Shown: piece by piece, positions 33,773 to 45,300 of the stretch | Position numbering within the stretch: position 1 is the first letter of the stretch | How the letters are laid out: each line of letters opens with the position of its first letter | Source: Hibiscus mutabilis | Lineage: Eukaryota; Streptophyta; Magnoliopsida; Malvales; Malvaceae | Length of the DNA: 64,000 bases | Direction of reading: 5' to 3' | Assembly (NCBI GenBank): GCA_019671005.1 | Contig: CM033747.1 | Span: 23,525,188-23,589,187 of the forward strand | Program-made: the position numbers and the translations under genes | Notes under the pieces: model-generated | Told to the model about the DNA's origin: nothing | Seen by the model: the letters and a program-made list of their open reading frames with translations, nothing else | Database searches by the model: none

Positions 33773-34381
33773 GCATGCTCTCCTTTCGATATTTTCTTTT
33801 TCTTTTTCTTTTTTTTGAACTATTTAATTTTTTTTAATTTCAATTATTTTTCTTTTTAGGATAGATTTATTTATTTTCTTTAAGATTAAGACTACATATT
33901 TCTTTCATATTTATCTAATTGTTTTTAAATTTTAAGTTTAAGAATTTCTTTGCACATCTTTATTTATTTTCTTTTATTAGTTTATCTTTAATTTTAATCC
34001 TTATTTTATTTGTTTTTGAATTGTAGGAAAATAGTTCAAGATAAAGAGGAATTTGATTCAAGAAGGAAACTTCCTCAACAAGGAAATTAATGGGCTAAAT
34101 CTAAGGCTTATATTAAGCCTCCAATTTACACTAAAAACCTTACATAGCCGGCCAAGCCCTTCTCCTTCCCCAAATACCCTAGCCGTCCCCTACCCCTAAA
34201 TCAAAACACTTGTTTTCTTCTTTTCTAATTAAACCCACCACCATATTTACTACCTATCTTTTCTATTTAACCCATCACCCTTAACTTCCAAGAAACCTAT
34301 TCCTACTTTTCATCTTGCAACTCTTTAGTTTCTTTTTCTTTCTTTTCTTTGTTTCTACCAAACTCACAACCAAGATCATCC
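33773..34381 (+). other. T-rich spacer between integrase and the accessory ORF
   Basis: Contains long T/C tracts (33790-34020), then CT-rich leader-like sequence with CCCTAGCCG and ACCCATCACC up to the ATG at 34382. No gene is seen. It could serve as leader or spliced region for the ORF that follows; a GTAGG/TTGTAG word near 34020 could be a weak splice site. Confidence 0.45.
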
Positions 34382-35909
34382 ATGGCATCCAAAATCGAAT
34401 TTTTGGTTCATCCAAGTTCCTCCAAAGAACCAAGATACAAGAAGTTTGCTACACCGGTGGTTCAAGAAATATTTCACTCCAAGTTTGAAAGCCGAAAGAT
34501 TTGCGATGAACAAGGCTTTGAATACTCCAACTCTCATCAAGATTTCGGCCTTGAACCATTCATCTTCGAAAGGATTGCACATCAAAAGTGGTAAATATTT
34601 TTCCATCAATCAGAACCGGGTAACATCTCATGGGAAGAGAATTCCATGCTCACTCACCTAACCCAAATAATCCTTATGTTTTTGTTTGTGACAAGGCTAT
34701 ACTCATAAGCCTCGAAAACATCAACACCTTTTACGGGCTCTACATTGAGAAGGACGAGCATCAAGCCTTTGTTGATCAACTCACGCCTAAGCAACTCGAC
34801 AAGGTGCTTCAAGAACTCACTCTACCGAGAACTCATTGGAACGACGGTAAATACAAGGGCATGGTAAATCACCTTCGGCTTAAACCCGAGGCAAAATTAT
34901 GGAATAAGTTTGTTAAAACTTCTTTAATACCCACCACACACAATACTACCGTTGATACACCTCGTCATTTGCTTATACATTCTATCTTGCATAATCGCAT
35001 CATTAACATTGGAAAAATTATTTGTGATGAGATTTTTGTATGTAGCACAAAAGACAAGGGTTTTGTTTTCTTCCCTTTCTTAATTTCCAATCTTTGCAAG
35101 GAGATGCATGTCCCAAGTGAGTCCACTAATGAAAAGGCCCTACCAAAGTCCGGTTGGAATCAAGCACAAATCCAAAAACTAATGGGAGAGGCACCGGTAA
35201 AATCCCTAATGCCTCCAGTTACCGCGGCAACTCTGCTGCCTCGACAACTCCTAATGCCCAAGCAACTGATGCCCGGACAACTCGGACAGCAACCCCGGGA
35301 CAACTTGAAGCACTCTTACAACCGTTGGTGAACCGTTTTAGGCAAATTGAAGACCGACAACTAATGTTCATGCGGTACATGAAGGATCACAACAATGCCA
35401 TCACCCAAGTCATCCTGGAGAAGTACCTGGATAGCCACATGTCGTTCCTCATCTTTCCTGCCGAAATCCTTACCATGGCAACCAATAAAGCAGTTGCCAC
35501 AACAACCGTAGCAGATGATGCTGCGACAACCTACACTGTGCCTGCCCAAGCAGTTGCCACGACAACCAACACTGAAGATGTCACGGCAACCAAAGCTAAA
35601 AATGCCCCAACAACCATTGCAAAAGCCAAAGGTAAAACACATATGCCCGAATCAACTCGTACTAAGTCATTGTCTGATTTTTCAGATTTGGATGAGTCCT
35701 CCATTGCACCAACAAAGATCGCACCAATCAAATCCTCTAAGCCCAAGCGAAAAGCCAATGACATTGATGAAAAGGACGATGAGGACAACCCCGTACGAGG
35801 ATCGATTCCACCATCGGCAACAAGGAAGCAACCACCGCGTTCAAGCAAAAGAATCAAGACACCGACCAAAAGGAAACTAATCATCCACGATGATGAACTC
35901 TTAGAGTAA
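34382..35909 (+). pseudogene. Athila accessory ORF in the env-like position
   Basis: Starts MASKIEFLVHPSSSKEP at 34382 and runs in three frames: 34382-34594, about 34630-35200, and about 35200-35909. The middle part (REFHAHSPNPNNPYVF, then LRLKPEAKLWNKFV, LIHSILHNRIINIGKII) resembles the plant transposon protein domain often found after pol in Athila-like elements (Pfam-type Transposase_32). The end is low-complexity (Ala/Thr) and then basic, with KPKRKAND and SSKRIKTPTKRK, a likely nuclear signal. No signal peptide or clear membrane segment is visible, so an envelope role is unlikely. Function unknown. Confidence 0.7.
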
Positions 35910-36772
35910 GTCCTCGTTTGCATTTTACTTTTCTTTATTTTTATTTTTTTTGCATGCATTGAGGACAATGCCTCACTAGAGTTTGGGGAGGATTGTTATT
36001 AGTTAGTTACCATGTTTAGTTGCATTCATCTTAAGTATTGCATTTAGGATACATAAATTGCTTGCCATGCCTTTAGTTGGAACAAGAATTGCCTAGATTT
36101 GATGAATATCCGATGATGACTTTGCCAATGTACTTAATGGATAGAACTTTTTATTCTAGGATAAACGTGGAAACACTTAGAATCGTACTATGACGCTAAA
36201 CTTGATGAAACATTGTTGTGGCATTGATTGATTTAAGGAATTCTAACGAACTTAGGTTGATAGTTAAAAAGTTGGGGGATTAGAATAAAAATTGGATAAA
36301 TGCTAGAGGTGCCCGAAATTGGCTCTAGTATGTGCTAAAAAATTGATCGCTAGAGGTGCCCGGAATTGGCTCTAGTATGTGCTAAAAATTGATCGCTAGA
36401 GTTGCCCGAAACCGGTTATAGTCGAATAAATTAATTAACTTAAGAAAACTAAAAACAAAACACTAGAGGTGTCCGAAATCGGCTCTAGTTAAAACATGTT
36501 AAAAGAACCCAATGAAGTAATTTGAAAACCTCTTGTTTGCATAGAATCTAAAAAATCAACTTGCACACAACTCTGCACACACTCACAAGCATTATAGTTT
36601 GATTCTGAGTAACTCCTAAGTTTTCCAAAAAATGAAAAGCCAATCATACTTTGTGCCGCGATTCTGAGAATTGAAATCAAGTCCAAAGCTAAGTTTGTGA
36701 AAATTGAAGTCTTGGCGGGTGATTATTAGATTGCATTGCTTGAGGACAAGCAATAGTTCGAGTTTGGGGGTG
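35910..36772 (+). other. Athila 3' untranslated region with hairpin repeats and two polypurine-like tracts
   Basis: Four copies of CTAGAG(G/T)TG(C/T)CCG(A/G)AA...CTCTAG occur between 36303 and 36490; the CTAGAG/CTCTAG ends can pair around a GCCCGAAATTGG loop. A first tract AGTTTGGGGAGG at 35979-35990 follows a GCATTGAGGACAATGC hairpin; a second, GAGTTTGGGGGTG at 36760-36772, follows TTGCTTGAGGACAAGCAA and abuts the LTR, so the second is the functional polypurine tract. No gene. Confidence 0.75.
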
Positions 36773-38260
36773 TGTTAAGTGTCTAAAAGTACTATTTTAT
36801 TCACCCTTTTTATTCATATTATTGCTAGACTTAGGCTCATATTAGTTGCATTATTATCCATTCATGCATGTTTGCATTGTTTCCTTGGTGGACAAACTTG
36901 ATTTCATATTTTGCTTAATTTTGTGGAAAAAGATACTACTTTGGTATGTTTTTGTGTGTGTGTAGAATCACTTGCCAAACTAAGGCTGGAACCAGTTGCC
37001 AGGGCAATGCATGAAAGAGATGCCGAGCTAGTTGCCAGGGCAATTGCCGATAAGGGATAAAGTGATATGGAAGTCAAAATCAATGACTAGATAAACCCAA
37101 GATTACGTGGAGCAAGGTTAAGTCCCAAAGGAGTTTGATTTCCATGAAGAGGTTGAAGAGAAATTAAATCCCAAGAAGATAGGAGAAGATCTAGAAGGAA
37201 TTTAAATATAATAAAGAATTATATTCTTTAAAAGTATTTAATTCCAACTTAACTTCCTCCTCAAAAAAAGACTTTGTCCTAGCCCTATAAATTGAGGACC
37301 AAGCTGTCAACTCCTTAGAGGGAGCAAGAAGAGATTTCGACAAGATCAAAGGGGAGAGAATTCGACCAAGGCTTCAACCATTCTTCATCTTTTTCTTCTT
37401 TCTTCAATTAGGTTCATGTTAGGAATTCTTTGTTTTGTGTTTCTTTGGAACCTAGCCATGAACTAAATCTATTTGGCTAAGGTTATTGTGTTTTGTGGTT
37501 GTGAGAAACAATTGGATTTTGTTTAGGTAATAAGAGTTTGCACTTTTAATTCAAGGTTTACTCATTCTTGGTTATTATAATTGTTTGCGAGTGAATTGGG
37601 AGAGAATCTCATAACTTCATCTATTTATCTAATATCGGGAGAGTTATATTCAAGAAACGAATGAGTATGGTCTTTATTCAATCTATTGATGGTGAAGATT
37701 AATCCGGCTTAGGAATAAGTTAAGGAGTTCAACGGCTAAGAGGAGCGCAAGGTTGGTTGTTGTTCACCCTTGATTCACGCAGGGATGTATTATCAAGGCA
37801 TGCACAATTAGCTAGAGTTTCGACTTAGGGATAATAAGAAACCATTGAAGAACGCTCCGCCAAACCTTGAAGTTGCTACCCAGCCACCCAAACAGTTGCC
37901 CAGCCAGTCGCCCAGGCAACCGTCGATTAGTTGCCAAGGCAACCCCGCTGCGCAAGTTGCCTCGGCAACTGAGTTGCCCTTGCACTCTTTTACCAGGATG
38001 ATCCAATCGGCTATCACACCTCAAATCACGATAACCTGGCCTATTCTCTCTCATTTGATTAAATCTTCTTTTACTTATTTTCTTTCTAGTTTAGTTGTTA
38101 GTTAAACTCCTACAATTTTCTACTTGTGTTCTTTTACTTTTTACAGTGCAAGAGATTAGATTCTTGAAGTGGCACCAATCCCTGTGGAGATGATATCTTT
38201 TATACTATAACTTGTGACGTGTACACTTGCACAATTGCGGAGCACTTGTTACGCGTAACA
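36773..38260 (+). repeat. 3' LTR of Athila
   Basis: Same length and ends as the 5' LTR (TGTTAAGTGT...GCGTAACA). Followed directly by AGTAC, the target duplication, and then the rest of the X LTR (GTACCGGTACGATCG matches 23170 onward). Confidence 0.93.
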
Positions 38261-38265
38261 AGTAC

Positions 38266-39920
38266 CGGTACGATCGATCCTGTACTGGTACTGGCTTGCC
38301 TTCTTAGGATTCTAATAACAAATTTCGGTATTGGTACACATGGGCAAGTATCGATACCCGAGGCCTGAGTACCGATACGATCGACCCAGTACCAGTACCG
38401 AAGATCCTTGCATGATTCCAGTAGTGCTTCCTCGCACCGATATGCGTATGGGAGTATCGGTACCCAAGGGTATCGTACAGTTACGCATGGTCCAGTACCG
38501 GTGCCTGCAAGATAATTTACTGAGAAATATAATTTTGAGCTAGAGGGGCTGGAAAATGATGGAATATAGCTCAATATGTTTTTTAAAGTATAACAAGATG
38601 TAATTAAACTTGTAACTAAGATGTCAACCCTATTTGACAATATGAGATAGAGGCTCGTCTTATTATTTAGAGAACTCTAATGAATTGAGGTAATGATTAG
38701 TACTTCCCATAATGTACCATAGGCTTGGTAATGATAAATTAAGAGATGAACCATGTTGGTTAGTATCATGCCTTAGGGGCATTTGCTTCATAGCATAGCT
38801 TGAAGCCACTTACCTTTTTGGGAGATGTATTAAATGCTCGAGAAACATAGCTTATAATGTTGTATAAAAGAATCCATATGTCCAGAGTTAGTACTACGGT
38901 ATTTAATTAAGGGGATGCGTACTTAGCGCTATGTGAACAAGTACATTTGATGTACTCAATGGGTATGTGATCTGAGTGCGGTTAGTAACATATCTGTGGA
39001 TAAAGTGATCTGAATATAGTATATAACTCAATGGCTATGTGAGCTTGAGTACTTTTGATGGCTTGATAACCTCAACTAAGAACGACTTGTGGCTAATGTG
39101 ATCCAAGTACATTCATGACATGTCTTTTTCTATGGTGATCCAGATATGGTCTATTTTACCCGACGACTATGTGAACATGGGTAACCCGACGTCTATCTGA
39201 GCACGAGTAAAGTAGGGCTTTGTTGGCCAATACATAGGCGATGTATGGATTTATTTATTTATGTTGTACAGATGCTATAGATGACAGCTTATGGATGTTT
39301 TAAACTCGATAGGTTGAGTGACCTGAGTATTGTGAAGCATTGTGGAACATGTAAGACAACTTGTAGATTTAATGATGGCCTGTGATAGGTGATCTAAGAA
39401 CTCTAGCTTGTGTAGGTTAGATGATAACTCATAGATATTGAAGCCTTATCTATGCTCTTCAGACTATATTTATCATGCATGCTTATTTTATGATAATCAT
39501 GAATTGTGGTAGAGTAGAAATGTACCACTGAGCTTTGTAAGCTCAGCGTTCAGAATCGTAGATTTCATTCGTAGATTAGTAGGTGATCATGATCAAGGAG
39601 CACATCATGGAGGATTTTCCAGCACCGCATCGCTTCAGATTACAATGCTTAGTATTTAGTTTTGGGCTTATGTATTCACAGGACCTTAAAATGTTGAGTT
39701 TGTAAACTTTATTTGTTTTACTATTTTGATGTATAGTGTTTTAAACTCAGAGCTCCTATTTTGTAAACCGATTTATATGGTTTGATTTAATTATGCAAAA
39801 TTATGGATGTTTAATATTTTTAAAATAAAGGCTAAACTTATGATTTTAAATTGGAAATTTGATTGGTCAGATTTTGACTGACCCGGATGTAACACTTCGA
39901 ATCTGGATCAGGATGTTACA
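38266..39920 (+). repeat. Right LTR of X, second part (after Athila)
   Basis: Collinear with 23174-24841, ending GGATGTTACA at 39920. It keeps CTGAGCTTTGTAAGCTCAG at about 39529-39547, a 9-bp stem that is nearly identical in Y and in the reverse X-family LTR. The motif cluster continues at 38262-38500. Confidence 0.85.
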
Positions 39921-40587
39921 GACAATGTAGACTGGTTAAAGTAGAAGGGAGGCAATGTAAAGTAGTCAAAGTAGAGGAGAGACAATGTAGAATAGTCAGA
40001 ACAGAGTGGAGGATCTCAACTCTCTCGATGAACATTTGCATTCAAGTAATACTTATACATGAATACAACATGTGGTACTTCCTAACTAATTATTACAATT
40101 AAAAATAATAATACTGATTGTCATATGCATGAATTTTTATCCCATGTGTAGGTTTATAACCCTATGTAAATTATTATTATTAGACTTAGAGTTGACGACT
40201 ATTGATTGATGGCTATTGATGGGTTGGGAGGATAAGATGAAGTAAAACTAGGTTCAATTCCACTTGAAATTATTTTTTGGTTTCAAATTTTTTCATAATA
40301 AAATCGTTTAATAAGGTGGTGTAGCAATGACCAAATGTGTAATAGTACAAATTTTCATTAACTATCACGTTATTTTATCGATTAAACTTTAACAATAAAT
40401 GATCTAATTAATATTATTTAAATAATTAAATGACATAGTTAATAAAATTAATAAATTAATGATCAAATTAAAACCTCTTTATAATTTTTTGATGAAAAAA
40501 ATCATTCATGTAATATATAAAATTATAATCGATTTATTATAAAATAATATTGTAACAAAGTGAGACCGCCCAACGATCCCATGAAAT
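39921..40587. other. Non-coding flank of X
   Basis: The first 125 bp repeat the vocabulary of the left flank of X (ACAATGTAGA, AGTCAAAGTAGAG). The rest is AT-rich sequence without features. It ends in the hAT target CATGAAAT at 40580-40587. Confidence 0.5.
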
Positions 40588-41539
40588 TAGGGATGGCAAT
40601 TTAACCTGAACCCGATGAGTTTTGATCCAACCCGACCCTATAGGGGCGGGTTTTATTTTTGAAATTCGGGTTTAGGGCTGTTTTAGGGGAGAAAATAGTT
40701 GGGGCGGGGCGGGTTCGGGTTTAGGGTACAAAATACCCAATCTGACTCGACCCGGATAAATTTTTAATTATATATATATATATTATGGTATTTACAGAAA
40801 CACCATTGTATATATATTCTTTTTAATTTTAGGGTTTTCTTATTTTTTGCAGTCTCCTTTTTCATTTTCTCTTCCCCTTCTTTTTTACTTTCTTTTTTCT
40901 TTCTCTGCAATTTTTTATCCTTCTATTCTACTTCCTCTCCCCTCTTTTATCATGTCTTCCTTCTCTTCTTCTGCCGTCACTTCTTTTTCGCTGCCTTTCT
41001 CTTGACTCTTTCTTTACATGTTTTCATCTAATCTTAAGAATTTTGTTGTTCTTCAAGTTTTATTTTTTTCTTTCAACTTGTCTCATGGACGATTTAATTA
41101 GGTTAATGTGATATTTGAAAATTTTTAATTTATATTTATATTTTTTTAAATTAATATTTATATTTTTTCTACATAAAATATTCTATGGTGGGAAGAAATA
41201 ATTTTATTCTAACCATTTAAATGTTTGAATATGAATTTTCACTTGTTCTTGCATTCTTTAGATTTTTAGTTATTTTTCATTTTATTTTTTATAATGATAT
41301 CCATATTTTCTCACCTTTGTTTGATTAGTGAGAAAATATGGAATTTGTAAGAAAATTTTAAAAATTCAGTTCAGATCGGGTCGGAGGCGGGTTTGTAATT
41401 TAAATCTCAGGGCAGGTTTAGGGCGGGAGAAAATATAATATTTCTCAGGGAAGAGCAGGTTCTGGTGTTGGCTTTGACATTTCAGGTCTAGGTCGGGTTG
41501 GCTAAAAACCCACCCCGATTCACCCTATTGCCATCCCTA
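40588..41539. mobile_element. Non-autonomous hAT element, 952 bp
   Basis: Terminal inverted repeats TAGGGATGGCAAT and ATTGCCATCCCTA (13/13) are flanked by perfect 8-bp direct duplications CATGAAAT (40580-40587 and 41540-41547), diagnostic of hAT transposition. Subterminal regions carry many CGGGT/ACCCG words. The centre is AT- and pyrimidine-rich with a (TA)n run near 40771-40783 and no transposase, so it needs an enzyme from elsewhere. Confidence 0.93.
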
Positions 41540-41547
41540 CATGAAAT

Positions 41548-42146
41548 GCTTCCATGGAAATGCAGGTTGCAGCCTAAATGCAAAGGCCCTATTTTTTGTT
41601 GTGTTTGGACTTTGGAGGGCCAAACTAGCTTTTCCACCAAAAATTTCAAAAGCTATAGAAAACTCTCAAAAGTTGGTCTCCAAACCTTAATTTGCCCACC
41701 ATTTTAGCCTCCCAAATCTTGGTTTGCCCACAATTGGATTTTCTAGCTTTTACAAACCTAGTTTTTCCCATAGTAGCCAAAAAGGGGCTAGTCTATCCCT
41801 ATATATTTTCCTATTTCATTCTCTTTCATCTAATATTAAATATTTAAATAAAACCACCCATCTCGATGCTCGTGCATGACATCTCCCTATCTCTTTTGGC
41901 ATTCATATTCGGTTCATTTATTACGGTAAGTCTAGTGGGATAAAATATTAAAGGTTTAGATTATGATGTTGTGAATGAAAAAATTATGTTGGAAGGCCTT
42001 TATATTAGAAATTTGTAAAATTCAATCTTAATTAATCAATCAATGAATCGAATATTGATGTTTAAAACAAAAAATAATAATATTTAGTCAATTTATTCAC
42101 CTTCCTTTCCTTATAGTTTTATTAGTGTTTGATTCATACTCTCTCT
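41548..42146. other. Non-coding flank, possible old inverted-repeat element
   Basis: AT-rich. CTAGCTTTT words occur in both orientations (about 41608-41740), and GGCCCTATTTTTTG near 41586 and AAAAAGGGGCTAG near 41779 could be diverged inverted ends of a small DNA element. No target duplication was found and no gene is seen. Confidence 0.35.
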
Positions 42147-42330
42147 TGTAACGGATTTGTATTATTGATGATCCATAATATTTACAACTGAAGTATATAT
42201 AGGATTACAATTAAATATACAAGGATAAGGGAAATCAAATATTAAATACATGATAAGATTTAGATAAAGATAAGATAAGATTCGAATGAGATTGAATAAG
42301 ATTTATCTTATCTTATCTTTATCCTTGATA
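42147..42330 (-). repeat. 3' LTR of the reverse Copia element
   Basis: About 184 bp; shares TTTGTATTATTGATGATCC, AGTATATATAGGATTACAAT and a GATAAGAT-rich end with the right LTR. On the minus strand CTTGCGGGGACG at 42331-42342 is the purine-rich tract before it. A TATA-like TATATATAC lies near 42193-42203 (minus strand). Confidence 0.85.
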
Positions 42331-42374
42331 CGTCCCCGCAAGATAGAAGATCCATCAAAAACGCCAATCTTGGA

Positions 42375-45300
42375 TCAAAAATGGATGAAGTGATTTCGAC
42401 CAAGTAGTTTGGTGAGAGTGTCCGCAATCTGAGCTTTGGAGGAAATATGTTGAACAAGTAGTGAACCCGCAACAACTAAGTTACGAACAAAGAAGTAATC
42501 AAGTGCAAGATGCTTCATACGAGAATGGAAGGCTAGATTTTTGCAAACATATGTGGCACTGAGATTGTTGCAAAAGAGAGATGGTAGTTTTTGTAATGTC
42601 ACGCCAATTTTTTGAAGTAGATGTTGAAACCAAAGTATTTCAGCAGTTGCATTTGCCACGACATGATATTCAGATTTTGTGGAGAAATGATAAACAGTTT
42701 TCTGACGAGCTGACTTCTAAGAAATAAGATTAGATCCAAGGTAAATAGCATATCCAGTAGTGGATCTGTCGTCTATAGAGGATCTACCCAGTCTGCATCG
42801 GCAAAGGCAGTGAGATGAAGTGAAGATGCCAAACGAAATAGAATGCCATGGCATAATGTTCTTTTTAGATAACGCATGATGCTCTTAGTTGTTGTCCAAT
42901 GTGCAAGTGAAGGACCATGCATGTATTGTGATAGATGATTCACGACAAAAGCAATATCCGAATGAGTAAGTGTGAGATATTAAAGGAGACCAAGTAACCG
43001 TGGATGGCTCCGGTGGAGGTAGTTTGTCAGAAGAGGACATGGGCGAGGAAATTGCCTTGGCATTTTCCATCTAAAACTGATTCAAGATGTCAGAGATGTA
43101 TTGCGCTTGAGATAGAAACAACCCAGTTGGAGTACAAATAGCCTCAATGCCAAGAAAATGGCTGAGTAAGCCCATATCCTATAAAGCAAATTCGTAGATA
43201 ATACGTTGGTGAAGTGAGCAATGAAGTCAATGTTATTACCAATAAGCACAATATCATCCACGTAGACCAGAAAATATAAAATAACTCATTTTGCATTATA
43301 GATGAAGGAGGCATCAACCTTTGATTTCGTAAAACCAAAGTGAATAAAAAATTGAGAGAGTTCAATATACCATGCCCTCGAAGCCTGTTTAAGTCCATAC
43401 AAGGCTTTACGCAACCGAAAAATATGAGATGGTTTTGTAGAGTCAACATACCTTGGAGGTTGTTCTAGATAGACTTTCTTATATAAGGTTCCATTTAAGA
43501 AGGCATTATTAATGTCAAGCTGCTTGATGGTCCATGCATGATGTAGTGCAATAGTGAAAATAATACGCACCGTAACAAATTTCATCATTGGACTGAAGTC
43601 TCAAAATAGTCACAACTAGCTTCTTGAGAATATCCTTTCGCTACCAATCGGGCTTTGTATCTATCAATAAAGCCATCAGCACACTGTTTCACACAGAATA
43701 CCCATTTGCACCATACGACCGATTGTATAGACCGTGGAATAAGATCCCATGTATGGTTGCGTTGCAAGCCATTAAACTCATCTTCCATGGCTTGTCTTTA
43801 TAATGGGACTTTGAGAGCTTGAGTAACAATCTTCGGCTCTAATGTGGAAGGCAAAGGATAACATGTAGTAGCATTAACAAATGAAGGACCAAAGTACCTA
43901 AGATTTGGCCGGCGAAGTTGTTGTTATGAAGAATCATGTTGTGGCAAGTTAGGGGAGACATCTTGCTATGGCAAGTCAGGGGAGATATCTTGCTGTGGCA
44001 GATCAGCCAAGGGAACTAGTGTGGCAATGAGATCATCAGGTTGTCGTGGCAGATTAGCCAAGAGAGTTGGCGTGGTAATGAGATCATCAGGTTGTCGTGG
44101 CATATTAGGCAAGGAAGTTGGTGTAGCTATAGAAGCATCAGGTTACCGTGGCATAGTAGGCAAGAGAGGTGTGGAAGGTGATGTCGATACAATAGGAAAC
44201 AATACTGGAAGAGGATGCCATGGCACAGGGAGAACACATCATGTAGCAAAAAAGAAGATGTGAGAAACAAACCAAACATGACAAGAGGCATAGATTCTAT
44301 TAGTGTTCGGCTTCAGGCATTTATAAGCAAACTGCATCACAGAGTATCCAAGGAAAACACATTCAGTGGACCATGGCTCAAGTTTATGCTTCGTGTATGG
44401 CCGCAGCCAAGGAAAACACAAGTATCCGAATCGTTGAAGCTTGTCATAGTTTCGTGCTTGTTGATGAAGTAGAAGGTAAGGCGACATATTATCCAGTATT
44501 GGTGTTGGCATCTGATTAATGAGATAAACAACTGCCTGAAAGGCATGAGGCCAGCACTTTTAAACTGTCTTGTTGTGTTGCAGAGTATCCAATCTCTACA
44601 ATGTGGCGATGTCTCCATTCAACAGTCTTGTTGTGTTGCAGAGTATGAGGCAGTGTAGTAAAGTGGGAAATACGTTTCAAATTCAAAATAGGCAAGAGCT
44701 TGACAAACTCACCTCCATTATCAGAGAATATAGACACAATGGTTTGATGAAAAGCATTCAACAAGCCTTTGAAACTGAGGAAATATTGCCGCAACATCAG
44801 ATTTCATCTTCATCGGGTATAGCCAAATATATTCGCTAAAGTGGTCAACAAACACCACATAATATGAATATCCATCATAAGACATATGTTTAGTGCTCTA
44901 AACATCAGAATAAAGTAATTCAAGAGGACGAGAGCTTGACATAGTATTTTGACCAAATGGCAATTTATGATTATTATTAATAAGATAGGAAGAACAATGA
45001 AATTTTGTCAAACTAGTTGAGTCATAAGATATATTACAACTGCGTAATATAGAGGCTAAGACTTTATTGGATGGATGACCAAACTTGTGATGCAGCTGAT
45101 GTACGGACAAGCAATTAACAGAGTTGACTTGGGGATAAAAGGATCGTGGAGCATAGTAGACATCATAAATTTTATTGCCTCAAAGAAGAGGAGTTCTCGT
45201 GGGCCAGTACTGAACAAGAAAATAAGAGTCAAAGAATTCAACAGACACATGATTAGTCTAACATAATTTAGAAACCGACACCAAATTTGTATGTAGCTAA

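Larger units (their letters stand above)
26406..38260 (+). mobile_element. Athila-type Ty3-gypsy retrotransposon, complete, nested in X
   Basis: Two 1488-bp LTRs (26406-27893 and 36773-38260), both TG...CA, enclose a primer site, one long gag-pro frame, RT/RNase H, integrase, an extra ORF after integrase and two polypurine-like tracts. AGTAC at 26401-26405 and 38261-38265 is an exact 5-bp target duplication. Sequence on both sides rejoins as a continuous X LTR. Protein motifs (DLGAS protease, FMDD polymerase, GGNHDSSKC knuckle) fit Athila. LTRs differ by about 2-3% by eye. All ORFs carry stops or shifts. Confidence 0.93.
22098..39920 (+). mobile_element. Element X: LARD-like Ty3-gypsy derivative, with a nested Athila
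   Basis: Left LTR (22098-24841) and right LTR (25343-26405 plus 38266-39920) align along their full length and flank only 501 bp of internal DNA, which has an initiator-Met-type primer site, a gag start fragment and a polypurine tract. Removing the nested Athila gives a right LTR of about 2.72 kb, against 2.74 kb on the left. The internal size rules out autonomy; it must have been mobilised by a relative or be a deletion product. Its 5-bp target duplication was not found (right flank GACAA). Lineage within Ty3-gypsy is uncertain (Tekay/Del-like is possible). Confidence 0.82.

Noticed and set aside
38200..38640. 146-residue minus-strand frame with repeated YRY and GTGTG words
   Set aside because: It translates the GTAYCGRTAC cluster of the X LTR; no independent gene evidence.
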